A stretch of 64,000 nucleotides of DNA from contig NZ_JBFRCU010000035.1 in the NCBI RefSeq assembly GCF_052113205.1, positions 3,274 through 67,273 of the forward strand, in the 5' to 3' direction. The notes under the pieces were generated by a model. That model searched no databases. It was not told where the DNA came from and saw only the letters and a list, made by a program, of their open reading frames with translations. Of the stretch, positions 34,564 through 43,632 are shown one piece after another (position 1 is the stretch's first letter; each line of letters starts with the position of its first letter). The translations under genes were made by a program, and so were the position numbers. This DNA comes from Inquilinus sp052113205. Its GTDB lineage: Bacteria; Pseudomonadota; Alphaproteobacteria; DSM-16000; Inquilinaceae.

Positions 34564-35763
34564 TCAGATCCCGTCGCCGAACAGCACGGCCTCGACCGAC
34601 TCGCCGCGCGCCGCGGCCGGCGCATGGGGCGATCGGATCACCAGCCCGTCGGCCGCAGCCAGCAGGGACAGCATCGAGCTGTCCTGGGCCGGGAACGGAG
34701 TGGCGACATAACCGGAATCCGTCCGCTCGATCCGGGCTCGCAGGTAATCCTCGCGCCGGTCATTGGCCGGCAGGTCGCGGCCCAGCACTGCAGTAACGCG
34801 ATTTTCGGACGTCTCGGCCCCCTGCAGGGCCCAGACCGCCGGGCGCAGGAACAGCCAGCCGCAGACCATGGTCGAGACCGGGTTGCCGGGCAGGCCGAGC
34901 AGCGGCGTGTCGCCGAGCCGGCCGAAGATCAGCGGCTTGCCCGGCCGCATCGCGATCTTCCAGAAATCCAGCGCCAGGCCGCGTTCGCCCAGCACCGAGC
35001 GGATCAGGTCGTGCTCGCCGACCGAGGCGCCGCCGGTGGTGACGACCAGGTCGGCGCCATGGGCGCCGGCGGCCAGCGTCGCCAGGGATTCGGCGTTGTC
35101 GCGGGCGATGCCGAGATCGACCGGCTCGCCACCGCAGCTGCGGATCAGGGCGGCCAGCGCATGGCTGTTGGAGCTGACAATCTGGCTCGGGCCCAGCGCC
35201 TCGCCCGGCAGCACGATCTCGTCGCCGGTCGCCAGCACCGCCACGCGCGGCCGGCGCCGCACGCGCAGCCAGGGATGGTTGGCCGAGGCGGCAATGCCGA
35301 TGTCGCGCGCGGTCAGGCGCCGGCCGGGCTGCAGCAGCACGTCGCTGGCGCGGAAATCCAGCCCGGCCTTGCGCACATGGCGGCCGGCGGCGACGCCCTC
35401 GCGCACAGTGACCCGGTCGCTATCGGCGTCGGTGTCCTCCTGCAGCACCACGGCGTCGGCGCCGTCCGGCAGCGGCGCGCCGGTGAAGATGCGGACGCAT
35501 TGTCCCGGGCCGACCGTGCCTTCGAAGCGGCCGCCGGCCGGAACCTCGCCGATCCGGCGCAGCGTCGCCGGGACGGTCGCGACATCGGCCGCCCGCACCG
35601 CCCAGCCGTCCATGGCGGAGACGTCGAGCGGCGGCTGGGTCAGCCGCGCCGCCACCGGCTCGGCCAGGATCCGGCCCAGCCCGGCGGGCAGGGGCACGGT
35701 CTCGGCCGGCAGGGCCGCGAAGGCCGAGAGGATGCGGGCGCGAGCCTCGGCGACCGGGATCAT
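34564..35763 (-). CDS. moeA: molybdopterin molybdenumtransferase
   Basis: A 399-residue enzyme that inserts molybdate into adenylylated molybdopterin. It shows LDVSAMDGWAVRA (conserved MDG), GRIFTGAP-like CVRIFTGAPLPDGADAVV, the MoCF-binding core VLATGDEIV and VTTGGASVGEHDL, and FGLPGNP-like LLGLPGNPVSTMV. All four structural domains are present. The start overlaps the moaC stop (ATGA), so the two are coupled. It lies in the lexA-moeA-moaC-trpC order common in alphaproteobacteria. Confidence 0.97.
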   Translation of the reverse strand: MIPVAEARARILSAFAALPAETVPLPAGLGRILAEPVAARLTQPPLDVSAMDGWAVRAADVATVPATLRRIGEVPAGGRFEGTVGPGQCVRIFTGAPLPDGADAVVLQEDTDADSDRVTVREGVAAGRHVRKAGLDFRASDVLLQPGRRLTARDIGIAASANHPWLRVRRRPRVAVLATGDEIVLPGEALGPSQIVSSNSHALAALIRSCGGEPVDLGIARDNAESLATLAAGAHGADLVVTTGGASVGEHDLIRSVLGERGLALDFWKIAMRPGKPLIFGRLGDTPLLGLPGNPVSTMVCGWLFLRPAVWALQGAETSENRVTAVLGRDLPANDRREDYLRARIERTDSGYVATPFPAQDSSMLSLLAAADGLVIRSPHAPAAARGESVEAVLFGDGI

Positions 35764-36242
35764 GGTGCGGCCTCGTAAGTGCCTGATCGCCCGCCGGATT
35801 TGTGCAGCAGCCGGAGGTCGGTCACGACCATCCCGCGGTCGACCGCCTTGCACATGTCGTAGACGGTCAGGGCGGCGACCGAGGCGGCGGTCAGCGCTTC
35901 CATCTCCACTCCCGTGCGATGCGTGACTTTGACCGTGGCCTCGATCTCGACCCGGCTGTGCTCGGCGTCGCAGCGCAGCGCCAGCTCGACGCTGGACAGC
36001 GGCAGCGGATGGCACAGCGGGATCAGGTCGGATGTGCGCTTGGCCGCCATGATGCCGGCGATGCGGGCGATGCCCAGCACGTCGCCCTTGGCGTGGCCGC
36101 CGGCGGCGATCAGCGCCAGCGTCTCCGGCTTCATCTCGACCCGGCAGCCGGCCCGCGCCACCCGCACCGTCGCCTCCTTGTCGGAGACGTCGACCATGCG
36201 CGCCTGGCCGGCGGCATCGAAATGGGTCAGCTCGCCGGTCAT
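35760..36242 (-). CDS. moaC: cyclic pyranopterin monophosphate synthase
   Basis: A 160-residue enzyme that converts 3',8-cyclo-7,8-dihydro-GTP to cyclic pyranopterin monophosphate, the second half of the first step of molybdenum cofactor synthesis. It has the conserved MVDVSDKEAT N-terminus, GIMAAKRTSDLIPLCHPLPL (active-site Lys and His), GVEMEALTAASVAALTVYDMCK, and a catalytic Lys in LLHKSGGRSG. Length and order are standard. It is coupled to moeA downstream and separated from trpC by 142 bases holding a GC-rich hairpin. Confidence 0.97.
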   Translation of the reverse strand: MTGELTHFDAAGQARMVDVSDKEATVRVARAGCRVEMKPETLALIAAGGHAKGDVLGIARIAGIMAAKRTSDLIPLCHPLPLSSVELALRCDAEHSRVEIEATVKVTHRTGVEMEALTAASVAALTVYDMCKAVDRGMVVTDLRLLHKSGGRSGTYEAAP

Positions 36243-36300
36243 GCTGCTTCCCTCTGGAAAAGTTCGGCCAAAGCCCAGCCGAGCGGCAACTTACCCTTGT

Positions 36301-36325
36301 CCCCCCTCCCCTTGCGGGAGGGGGG
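36301..36325. repeat. intergenic GC-rich hairpin between trpC and moaC
   Basis: CCCCCCTCCC (36301-36310) pairs perfectly with GGGAGGGGGG (36316-36325) around CTTGC, followed by TAGGGGGAGGGGGG. The layout resembles a widespread proteobacterial intergenic element built on CCCTCCCCTTGCGGGAGGG. It lies just after the trpC stop on the minus strand and could act as a transcription or mRNA-end signal. Confidence 0.65.
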
Positions 36326-36384
36326 TAGGGGGAGGGGGGACTCTTTTGTGCTGCTGCGATCTGTAGGAGAGGGTGTCGATCCGA

Positions 36385-37197
36385 TCATGCAGCGCTCGAC
36401 CTCTCCTCTCGGGTCAGCAGCGCCCGGGTGGCGGCGGCGACGTCGTCGTGCCGCATCAGGCTCTCGCCGATCAGGAAGGTGGTGGCCCCGGTCCGGGCCA
36501 TCCGGGCCAGGTCGGCCGGGGCGGACAGGCCGCTCTCCGAGACCAGCAGCCGGTCGCCCGGCACCTGCGCCGCCAGCGCCTCGGTGGTGGCGAGGTCGAC
36601 TTGCAGGGTCTTGAGGTTGCGGTTGTTGATGCCGAGCAGCGGCGACCGCAGCTTCAAGGCCCGGTCCAGCTCGGCCGCATCATGCACCTCGACCAGCACG
36701 TCCATGCCGTTGTCGATCGCGGCCTGTTCCAGTTCTCGCGCGGTGGCATCGTCCAGTGCCGCCATGATCAGCAGGATGCAGTCGGCGCCCAGCGCCCGGG
36801 CCTCGAGGATCTGGTAGGGGTCGACCATGAAGTCCTTGCGCAGCACCGGCAGCTCGACGGCGTTGCGGGCGGCGGTCAGGTACTCGTCGGCGCCCTGGAA
36901 ATACGGCACGTCGGTCAGCACCGACAGGCAGCTGGCGCCGCCGTCGCGATAGGCGCGGGCCAGGGCCGGCGGGTCGAAATCCGGCCGGATCAGCCCCTTC
37001 GACGGCGAGGCCTTCTTGATCTCGGCGATCAGGCCGTAGCGGCCTTCCGCCTGCGCCCGGCGCAGCGCCGCGACGAAGCCGCGCGGCGGAGAGGCCTGGT
37101 TCGCAAGCCGCTGGATCTCGGCCGTCGGCACCGCCGCCTTGCGAGTCTCGATGTGCCGGCGCTTGTCGGCGACGATGCGGGTGAGGGTGTCNCTCAT
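36385..37197 (-). CDS. trpC: indole-3-glycerol phosphate synthase
   Basis: A 270-residue TIM-barrel enzyme of tryptophan synthesis (CdRP to indole-3-glycerol phosphate). Motifs: LIAEIKKASPSKGLIRPDFDP (catalytic Lys), CLSVLTDVPYFQG, VLRKDFMVDPYQI (catalytic Lys), LGINNRNLKTLQVD and LVSESGL. It is monofunctional, as no TrpF domain is fused. The start overlaps the trpD stop (ATGA). Base 37192 is an N, leaving residue 2 undefined. Confidence 0.97.
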   Translation of the reverse strand: MXDTLTRIVADKRRHIETRKAAVPTAEIQRLANQASPPRGFVAALRRAQAEGRYGLIAEIKKASPSKGLIRPDFDPPALARAYRDGGASCLSVLTDVPYFQGADEYLTAARNAVELPVLRKDFMVDPYQILEARALGADCILLIMAALDDATARELEQAAIDNGMDVLVEVHDAAELDRALKLRSPLLGINNRNLKTLQVDLATTEALAAQVPGDRLLVSESGLSAPADLARMARTGATTFLIGESLMRHDDVAAATRALLTREERSSAA

Positions 37198-38219
37198 GCC
37201 GTTCCCTGGCTGGTGATTCGGGCCAGCCGCTCGAGCACGCGGGCGGCCAACCCGTCGTCGATGGTGCGGGCCGCGAGGGCGGCACCGTCCGGCAATGTGG
37301 CCACGCGATCGGCGATGATGAAACAGGCTGCGGCGTTAAGCAGCACGATGTCGCGATAGGCGCCGTGGGCCCCGCCCAGCACGGCGCGCAGGGCGGCGGC
37401 GTTGGTCGCGGGATCGCCGCCCTTGAGGTCTGCGGGCACCGCGCGGCGCAGCCCGGCATCCTCCGGCGTCACGGTCAGGCGCCGGATCTGGCCGTCGCGC
37501 AGCTCGGCGACCGCGGTCGGGCCGGTGGTGGTCATCTCGTCGAGACCGTCGCTGCCATGCACCACCCAAGCGGTCTCGCTGCCCAGCTGCTTCAGCGCGT
37601 GGGCCACCGGCTCGATCCAGGCCTCGGCGAAGACGCCGAGCAACTGGCGCTTGACCCCGGCCGGGTTGGCCAGGGGCCCGAGCAGGTTGAAGATGGTGCG
37701 GGTGCCCAGCTCCTGCCGCGCCGGGCCGACATGGCGCATGGCGCTGTGATACAGCGGCGCGAACAGGAAGCCGATCTGGGCCTCCCACAGCGCCTCGCGC
37801 ATGACCTCGGGCGGCGCCTCGACATTGACGCCGAGCTCGGTTAGCACATTGGCCGCGCCGGTCAGGCTGGAGGCGGCGCGGTTGCCATGCTTGGCCACCG
37901 GCACGCCGGCACCGGCCAGGACGAAGGAGACCGCAGTCGAGACGTTGAAGGAGCCGGAATTGTCGCCGCCGGTGCCGCAGCAGTCGATGGCGCCCTCCGG
38001 TGCGTCGATGGTCACCGCCTTGTCCCGCATCACCCGGGCGGCGGCGGCGATCTCCTCCGGCGTTTCGCCGCGGACGCGCAGCGCCATCAGGAAGCCGCCG
38101 ATCTGCGCCGGCGTCGCCTCGCCGGACATAATGATCTCGAAGGCGGCGCGGGCGGTGGCGGCGTCCAGCGGCTGGCCCAGCGCGGCCTTGGCGATGAAGG
38201 GTCGCATCTCGGTCGTCAT
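37194..38219 (-). CDS. trpD: anthranilate phosphoribosyltransferase
   Basis: A 341-residue enzyme that joins anthranilate and PRPP. Family motifs: CCGTGGDNSGSFNVST (PRPP-binding glycine loop), KHGNRAASSLTGAANVL, RTIFNLLGPLANPAG and VVHGSDGLDEMT. It is separate from the glutamine amidotransferase, unlike the E. coli TrpGD fusion. It overlaps both trpG (upstream) and trpC (downstream) by four bases, so translation of trpG-trpD-trpC is coupled. Confidence 0.97.
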   Translation of the reverse strand: MTTEMRPFIAKAALGQPLDAATARAAFEIIMSGEATPAQIGGFLMALRVRGETPEEIAAAARVMRDKAVTIDAPEGAIDCCGTGGDNSGSFNVSTAVSFVLAGAGVPVAKHGNRAASSLTGAANVLTELGVNVEAPPEVMREALWEAQIGFLFAPLYHSAMRHVGPARQELGTRTIFNLLGPLANPAGVKRQLLGVFAEAWIEPVAHALKQLGSETAWVVHGSDGLDEMTTTGPTAVAELRDGQIRRLTVTPEDAGLRRAVPADLKGGDPATNAAALRAVLGGAHGAYRDIVLLNAAACFIIADRVATLPDGAALAARTIDDGLAARVLERLARITSQGTA

Positions 38220-38800
38220 GCCGCGTTCCGCCGCTCGGCGATGGCCAGGAAGTTCTGCAGGATCTTGTGACCGAACTGCGAGGCGATGCTCTCCGGATGG
38301 AACTGCACGCCGTGGATCGGCAGGGTCCGGTGCCGCAGCGCCATGATCACCCCGTCCGCCGTCCAGGCCGTGGCCTCCAGGCTGTCGGGCATGGTTTCGG
38401 GCGCGATGGTCAGCGAATGGTAGCGCGTGGCCTCGAAATTGTCCGGCAGGCCGGCCAGCACGCCGCCGCCATGGTGATGCACCGGGCTGATCTTGCCGTG
38501 CATCGGCTCCGGCGCGCGGACGATCCTGCCGCCGAAGACCTGGCCGATTGCCTGGTGGCCCAGGCAGACGCCGAACACCGGCACCTTTCCGGCGGCGGCC
38601 TGGATCAGGTCCATGCAGATGCCGGCCTTGTCCGGGTCGCAGGGCCCGGGCGAGAGGACGATGCCGTCGGGCCGCAGCGCCAGCGCCTCGTCGACCGTCA
38701 GCGCATCGTTGCGGCGGACCTCGGTGTCGGCCCCGAGCTCGCCGAGGTAGTGCACCAGGTTGTAAGTGAAGCTGTCGTAGTTATCGATCAGCAGAAGCAT
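38216..38800 (-). CDS. trpG: anthranilate synthase glutamine amidotransferase component
   Basis: A 194-residue class I glutamine amidotransferase that supplies ammonia to TrpE (and possibly to PabB, as TrpG/PabA proteins often serve both). The N-terminus LLLIDNYDSFTYNLVHYLGE is characteristic. The nucleophile Cys is in PVFGVCLGHQAIGQ, and the His-Glu pair in GVQFHPESIAS. It lies 91 bases after trpE and overlaps trpD. Confidence 0.97.
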   Translation of the reverse strand: MLLLIDNYDSFTYNLVHYLGELGADTEVRRNDALTVDEALALRPDGIVLSPGPCDPDKAGICMDLIQAAAGKVPVFGVCLGHQAIGQVFGGRIVRAPEPMHGKISPVHHHGGGVLAGLPDNFEATRYHSLTIAPETMPDSLEATAWTADGVIMALRHRTLPIHGVQFHPESIASQFGHKILQNFLAIAERRNAA

Positions 38801-38891
38801 GGAGGTCGCCCTTTCGAGGCAAGGGAATGGGGAGGAACGGCGGGGATCCGGCCGGCCTCACCATCGATGCTGCTGCGAAGGGATACGGATT

Positions 38892-40430
38892 CTAGACATG
38901 ACCCATGGGCCGGTTGCCGTTGCGCGGCCGGTTGGCGAAGCGTACCGCATCTTCGGCGGCGCGCACCAGCGCCCGCGCCTTATTGCGGGTCTCCTGGTAC
39001 TCGCCCTCCGGGCTGCTGTCGGCGACGACGCCGCCGCCGGCCTGGATGTAGAGCGTGTCGTCCTTCACCACCGCGGTGCGCAGGGCGATGCAGGTGTCCA
39101 TGTCGCCATTGGCGCCGAAATAGCCCATCGCCCCGGCATAGATGCCGCGGCGCGCCACCTCCAGTTCCTCGATGATCTCCATCGCCCGCACCTTCGGTGC
39201 GCCGCTGGTGGTGCCGGCCGGGAAGCCGGCGGCCAGCGCCGCCACCGCATCCTTGTCCGGCGTGATCCGGCCGACGACGTTGGAGACGATGTGCATGACG
39301 TGGGAATAGCGCTCGACGATGAAGCGGTCGGTCACCTTGACCGAGCCGATCTGCGACACCCGGCCGACATCGTTGCGGCCGAGGTCCAGCAGCATCAGAT
39401 GCTCGGCCCGCTCCTTCGGGTCGGCCAGCAGGTCCTGCTCCAGCGCCACATCCTCCTCCGGCGTGNCGCCGCGCGGGCGGGTGCCGGCGATCGGCCGGAT
39501 GGTGACCTCGCCGTCGCGCAGCCGGACCAGGATCTCCGGGCTCGACCCGACGATGGCGAAGTCGCCGAAGTTCTGGAACACCAGGAAGGGCGACGGGTTC
39601 AGCCGCCGCAGCGCCCGGTACAGCGCGAAAGGCGGCAGGGTGAAGGGCAGCGAGAAGCGCTGCGACAGCACCACCTGGAAGATGTCGCCGGCGCGGATGT
39701 ACTCCTTCGCCCGCTCGACCGCCGCGTGATACTCCTCCCGCGTCATGTTCGAGCTCGGCTCGGGCAAGGCGGGCAGGGTGCCCTCGGCCGCCGCCTCGCG
39801 GTGCGGCAGGCTGGATTCGAAGCGGGCGACCACGTCCGACAGCCGCTCGCACGCCGCCTCATGCGCCTTTTCCGCCGTCACCGCCGGATCGGGAAATACC
39901 GGCGTGACGATGGTAACCACGTCGGCGATGGTGTCGAAGACGCAGACGATGGTCGGCCGCATCATGATCGAATCCGGCACGCCCAGCGTGTCCGGATTGG
40001 TGTCGGGCAGCGCCTCCATCTGCCGGACCATGTCGTAGCCGAGATAGCCGAACAGCCCGGCGGCCAGCGGCGGGAAGCCGCGCGGCAGATCGATCCGCGA
40101 TTCCGCGATCAGGCCGCGCAGACTGTCCAGCGGCGCCTGCGCCACCGGTTCGAAGGTGTCGAGATCGGCGAGCGCGCGGCGGTTGATCTCGACCGCGTCG
40201 CCGCGGCAGCGCCAGATCAGGTCGGGGCGCAGCCCGATGGCGCTGTAGCGGCCACGGATGGCGCCGCCCTCGACCGATTCGAGCAGGAAGGAATAGGGCT
40301 CGTCCCCGGCCAGCTTGAGCATGGCCGAGACCGGAGTGTCTAGATCGGAGACGAGGCGGGTCCAGACGACCTGCGGTTTGCCGGCGCGATAGGTGTCGGC
40401 GAAGGCGTCAAAAGCCGTGGAATCCGGCAT
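38892..40430 (-). CDS. trpE: anthranilate synthase component I
   Basis: A 512-residue chorismate-using enzyme that makes anthranilate with TrpG-derived ammonia. The N-terminal domain holds the likely tryptophan-feedback site (LLESVEGG, the conserved ESxxxG/S element). The catalytic domain shows YIRAGDIFQVVLSQRFSLPF, GSSPEILVRL, IAGTRPRG, DLGRNDVGRVSQIGSV and GAPKVRAMEIIEELE. It is separate from trpG, unlike the fused TrpEG of rhizobia and Azospirillum. Base 39466 is an N (one residue in the RPRGxTPEED loop). No convincing attenuator is seen upstream. Confidence 0.97.
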   Translation of the reverse strand: MPDSTAFDAFADTYRAGKPQVVWTRLVSDLDTPVSAMLKLAGDEPYSFLLESVEGGAIRGRYSAIGLRPDLIWRCRGDAVEINRRALADLDTFEPVAQAPLDSLRGLIAESRIDLPRGFPPLAAGLFGYLGYDMVRQMEALPDTNPDTLGVPDSIMMRPTIVCVFDTIADVVTIVTPVFPDPAVTAEKAHEAACERLSDVVARFESSLPHREAAAEGTLPALPEPSSNMTREEYHAAVERAKEYIRAGDIFQVVLSQRFSLPFTLPPFALYRALRRLNPSPFLVFQNFGDFAIVGSSPEILVRLRDGEVTIRPIAGTRPRGXTPEEDVALEQDLLADPKERAEHLMLLDLGRNDVGRVSQIGSVKVTDRFIVERYSHVMHIVSNVVGRITPDKDAVAALAAGFPAGTTSGAPKVRAMEIIEELEVARRGIYAGAMGYFGANGDMDTCIALRTAVVKDDTLYIQAGGGVVADSSPEGEYQETRNKARALVRAAEDAVRFANRPRNGNRPMGHV

Positions 40431-40646
40431 GGCGGTGACCTGCGATAGCGGGGAGGGGAGTGGGATGGGCGGGACGGTCGTCGCCGCCACGCCATCGCTC
40501 CCCGCCGCCCGTCCGGTGTCCTCCGGCCGCAGCCCTCGCATTCGCCGGCCAGCGCCAGCCCATCGCCTCTTCGCGCGGAGAGGCCGGGGCCGCCGGACCA
40601 GGTCCGGTGATGGGGCGCTGCGACGCCGCGAGGGGAATCATCGACA

Positions 40647-42518
40647 TCATTCCTGGTAGTTCAGCCGGGCGAGGACCGCCTGGTCGACCGTGACTCCATA
40701 GCGGGCGCGCAGCGCCTGGTCCAGGCCGCCGCCGACATCGACCCTGAGGCCGCGCTGCAGGTCCTGCTTCACCGCGGCTTCGGCCGTGGCGTCCGGCTTG
40801 GCCGGCTCGACCTTGGTCAGGCGGGCGACGACGCGGCCGCCCGGGGTCTCCGCCGTCGCCGTGCCGCCGACCTTGGCGGCGAACAGGTCGCGCACTAGCG
40901 CCACCGGCACGGCGCCGGCATTGCTGCCGTCGCGCAGCAGCGCCGGGGTTTCGGCATATTGGCCGCCGACCGCCTTGGCGACATCGGCCGCGGCCTCGCC
41001 GGCGGACAGGCGCTTGGCGACATCGGCGGCCAGGGCCGCGGCGGCGTCGGCCTGCTTCTGCTCGGTCCAGGCGGCGGCGACCTCGTCGCGCACCTTGGCC
41101 AGCGGCTCGGTCGCCGGCGGCACGATGCTGTCGACCCGGACGATGAAGGAGGTCTTGTCGTCGACCGTGCCCATCTGGCTGACTTCGCCCTGCTGCGTCT
41201 GGAAGGCGGCCTGCAGGATCTGCCCTTGGCCGGGCAGCGGTGGCAGCGGCTGGCCGCTCTGGGTGGTGCCGTCCTGGGCCACGGCGGGGACCGTGGCGAC
41301 GGTGAAGCCGAACTCCTGCGCCGCCTTGTCGATGGGCACGTTGTCGGCCAGCGCGTCCTCGAACTTGTTGGCGGCGTCGTACAGGGCGTCGGCCGCCTTG
41401 CTCTGCTTCAGCTGAGCCTCGATCTCGGTCCGCGCCTCCTCGAACGGCACGGTCCGGGCCGGCTGGATACCGGTCAGCACCAGCACATGCCAGCCGAAGG
41501 GCGACTGCACCGGGTCGGTCGCCTGGCCCTGGGCCAGGGCGAAGCCGGGATCGGCCAGGGCCGGGATCGGCATGGCGGCCTTGGCGGTGAAGTCGACCGG
41601 GATCAGCTTGACCGCGGCGTTGCCGGATTCGTCCACCGCCTGCTGCACCGCCTTGCCGCCGCGCACCGCCGCGGCGATCTGGTCGGCCAGCTCCTTGGTC
41701 GGAGCGATCACCTGGCCGAAGCGCCGCATCTCCGGCTTCTGATAATTCGCCTGGCTCTTGTCGTACTGGGTGCGGGCCTCGTCCTCCGACACCGTGACGG
41801 TCTTGGCGAACTCGTCGGTGTTCAGCAGCACGACGCTCAGCGTCCGGTACTCCGGCGACTGAAACTTGTCGCCATGCTCCTTGTGATAGGCCTCGAGATC
41901 GGCCTGGGTCGGCTGCGGCACGCCGGCCTGATCGGCGTTGCGCAGCGTGATGGTGTCGGCCACCCGGGCCTCGCGGCGATATTTGTAGATCGGGTCGACC
42001 AGCGCCTGCGGCGGCTCGGCGCCGCTGAACAGCGCCCGCATCACCCCCTGCTGCTGCGCCTGGCCGCGCATATAGGCGATGAACCCGGCCTCGTTGGTGC
42101 CGCCGGCCTGCAGCGCCTGCAGGAAGCGGTCGCGGCTGAACTGGTTGGTGGCCGGGTCGCGGAACCGCGGGTCGTTGCGCACCGTGTCGGCGACCGCGTC
42201 GTTCGACAGGTCGTAGCCGAGATCGACGGCCAGCTGGTCATACAGGAAGCCGGAGATCATGTTGTCCAGCACACGCTGCGGGAAGCCGAGCTGCTGGGCG
42301 ACGGAGAGCGGGATCTGCTGGCTCTGCGCCGCGGAGCGGAACTGGCTGTCGAGCTGCTGCAGGCTGATCGTCACGTCGCCGACCGTGGCCACGGTGTCGG
42401 ACTGGCCCCGGTTGCGGAAGATGTCGCCGATGCCCCAGACCGCGAAGCTCAGGATCAGGAGGACGAACAGCACCTTGACGACGATGGAGCCGGCCTTGTG
42501 GCGGAGGATCTGCAGCAT
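40647..42518 (-). CDS. PpiD-like membrane-anchored peptidyl-prolyl isomerase/chaperone
   Basis: A 623-residue periplasmic foldase anchored by one N-terminal membrane segment (VLFVLLILSFAVWGIGDIF). A SurA_N/PpiD N-terminal chaperone domain follows (TISLQQLDSQFRSA, then helical). A parvulin-type rotamase domain lies around residues 240-360, recognisable by RRFGQVIAPTKELADQI and the SPFGWHVLVLTGIQPA end. The C-terminal chaperone lobe completes the protein. The start is the ATG giving MLQILRHKAGS; upstream in-frame codons lack support. It would assist outer-membrane protein folding after Sec export. Confidence 0.9.
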   Translation of the reverse strand: MLQILRHKAGSIVVKVLFVLLILSFAVWGIGDIFRNRGQSDTVATVGDVTISLQQLDSQFRSAAQSQQIPLSVAQQLGFPQRVLDNMISGFLYDQLAVDLGYDLSNDAVADTVRNDPRFRDPATNQFSRDRFLQALQAGGTNEAGFIAYMRGQAQQQGVMRALFSGAEPPQALVDPIYKYRREARVADTITLRNADQAGVPQPTQADLEAYHKEHGDKFQSPEYRTLSVVLLNTDEFAKTVTVSEDEARTQYDKSQANYQKPEMRRFGQVIAPTKELADQIAAAVRGGKAVQQAVDESGNAAVKLIPVDFTAKAAMPIPALADPGFALAQGQATDPVQSPFGWHVLVLTGIQPARTVPFEEARTEIEAQLKQSKAADALYDAANKFEDALADNVPIDKAAQEFGFTVATVPAVAQDGTTQSGQPLPPLPGQGQILQAAFQTQQGEVSQMGTVDDKTSFIVRVDSIVPPATEPLAKVRDEVAAAWTEQKQADAAAALAADVAKRLSAGEAAADVAKAVGGQYAETPALLRDGSNAGAVPVALVRDLFAAKVGGTATAETPGGRVVARLTKVEPAKPDATAEAAVKQDLQRGLRVDVGGGLDQALRARYGVTVDQAVLARLNYQE

Positions 42519-42683
42519 GACGACCGTAAACAAAGGGCGAGGCCGCGCCGGTCCCCCGGGCGGTTAGGGCGCGCATCATAGGTGCGGCCTTCCCGGGCAG
42601 CAATGCACAAGGAGTGCTGTGGCGTCATGGCGTCGGGATTGGTACATGGAGGCGACATTCGAGGACCAGCGGGAGAGAGGCCG

Positions 42684-43439
42684 ATGGCGCGCAAGCTGAT
42701 CGCCGGCAACTGGAAGATGAACCTGCGGCGCAGCGAGGGGACGGCGCTGGCCCGCGACCTCGCTTTGCGGCTGGCCCGCACCGTCGACCCGGCCTTCGAC
42801 CTGCTGATCTGCCCGCCGGCCACCCTCATCGCCCCGATCGCCGATGCGGTGCAGGGCAGCGGGTTGGAGGTCGGCGGCCAGGACTGCCACACCGCGCAGG
42901 ACGGCGCCCATACCGGCGACATCTCGGCCCGGATGCTGGCTGATCTCGGCTGCAGCCATGTCATCGTCGGCCATTCCGAGCGGCGCCAGGACCATGGCGA
43001 GATCGACCTGGTGGTGGCCGAGAAGGCGGCGGCGGCACAGGCCGAGGGGCTGGTCGCGATCATCTGCGTCGGCGAGACCGAGGCCGAGCGCAACGCCGGC
43101 CGGGCGCTGCAGGTCTGCAGCCGGCAGATCGCCGGGTCGCTGCCGCGCGGGGCGACGGCGGAAAACACGGTGATCGCCTATGAGCCGGTCTGGGCCATCG
43201 GCACTGGCCGCACCCCGACCGCGGCCGACGTGGCCGAGGTGCATGCCCACATCCGGGCGGCGCTGGGCGCCCATGTGCCGTCCGAGGCCGCGGGCATNCG
43301 CATCCTCTATGGCGGCTCGGTCAAGCCCGGCAATGCGGCCGAGCTGCTGGCGGTGCCGAATGTCGACGGCGCCCTGGTCGGCGGCGCCAGCCTGAAGGCC
43401 GATGATTTCTGGGCCATCGCCGTGGCCAGCGTCGGCTGA
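42684..43439 (+). CDS. tpiA: triose-phosphate isomerase
   Basis: A 251-residue TIM-barrel enzyme interconverting dihydroxyacetone phosphate and glyceraldehyde 3-phosphate. Catalytic Lys is in AGNWKMNL, catalytic His in VIVGHSERRQ and catalytic Glu in IAYEPVWAIGTG. The phosphate-gripping loop is also there, and ILYGGSVKPGNA closes the phosphate site. The ATG has a GGGAGAGAGG ribosome site. It is divergent from the PpiD-like gene, a frequent alphaproteobacterial arrangement. Base 43298 is an N just before the ILYGGS motif. Confidence 0.97.
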   Translation: MARKLIAGNWKMNLRRSEGTALARDLALRLARTVDPAFDLLICPPATLIAPIADAVQGSGLEVGGQDCHTAQDGAHTGDISARMLADLGCSHVIVGHSERRQDHGEIDLVVAEKAAAAQAEGLVAIICVGETEAERNAGRALQVCSRQIAGSLPRGATAENTVIAYEPVWAIGTGRTPTAADVAEVHAHIRAALGAHVPSEAAGXRILYGGSVKPGNAAELLAVPNVDGALVGGASLKADDFWAIAVASVG

Positions 43440-43461
43440 TCGATTTCGACCAGCATCGTCG

Positions 43462-43490
43462 TTGCATAGGGGCGGGGCCCTGGCTATAGT
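43462..43490 (+). promoter_or_regulatory. sigma-70 promoter for tRNA-Pro
   Basis: TTGCAT (43462-43467) and TATAGT (43485-43490) are separated by exactly 17 bases and lie 45 bases before the mature tRNA 5' end. This is the strongest promoter match in the window. It may also drive dgoK-dgoA. Confidence 0.8.
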
Positions 43491-43534
43491 CCCGCCCGCT
43501 CGCCCCCGGCACTTGCCCGGCGGCGGCTCTCGGT

Positions 43535-43611
43535 CGGAGCGTAGCGCAGCCTGGTAGCGCACTTGCATGGGGTGCAAGGGGTCGCGAGTTCGAATCTCGC
43601 CGCTCCGACCA
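43535..43611 (+). tRNA. tRNA-Pro (anticodon GGG)
   Basis: A 77-base cloverleaf with encoded CCA. The acceptor stem is CGGAGCG paired with CGCTCCG. The D arm is GCGC...GCGC, the anticodon stem CTTGC/GCAAG with loop ATGGGGT (U33, anticodon GGG, G37), and the T arm GCGAG-TTCGAAT-CTCGC. It reads CCC and CCU codons. The sequence follows the E. coli tRNA-Pro(GGG) pattern (GTAGCGCAGCCTGGTAGCGCA) closely. Confidence 0.97.
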
Positions 43612-43632
43612 ATTCTCTTCCGGACTCAGATC

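Noticed and set aside
40430..40563. Possible trp leader peptide upstream of trpE (MGWRWPAN, with an AAGAGG ribosome site)
   Set aside because: Two Trp codons lie near its start, but the frame has no early stop, runs past the trpE start out of frame, and no terminator hairpin with a T run follows.
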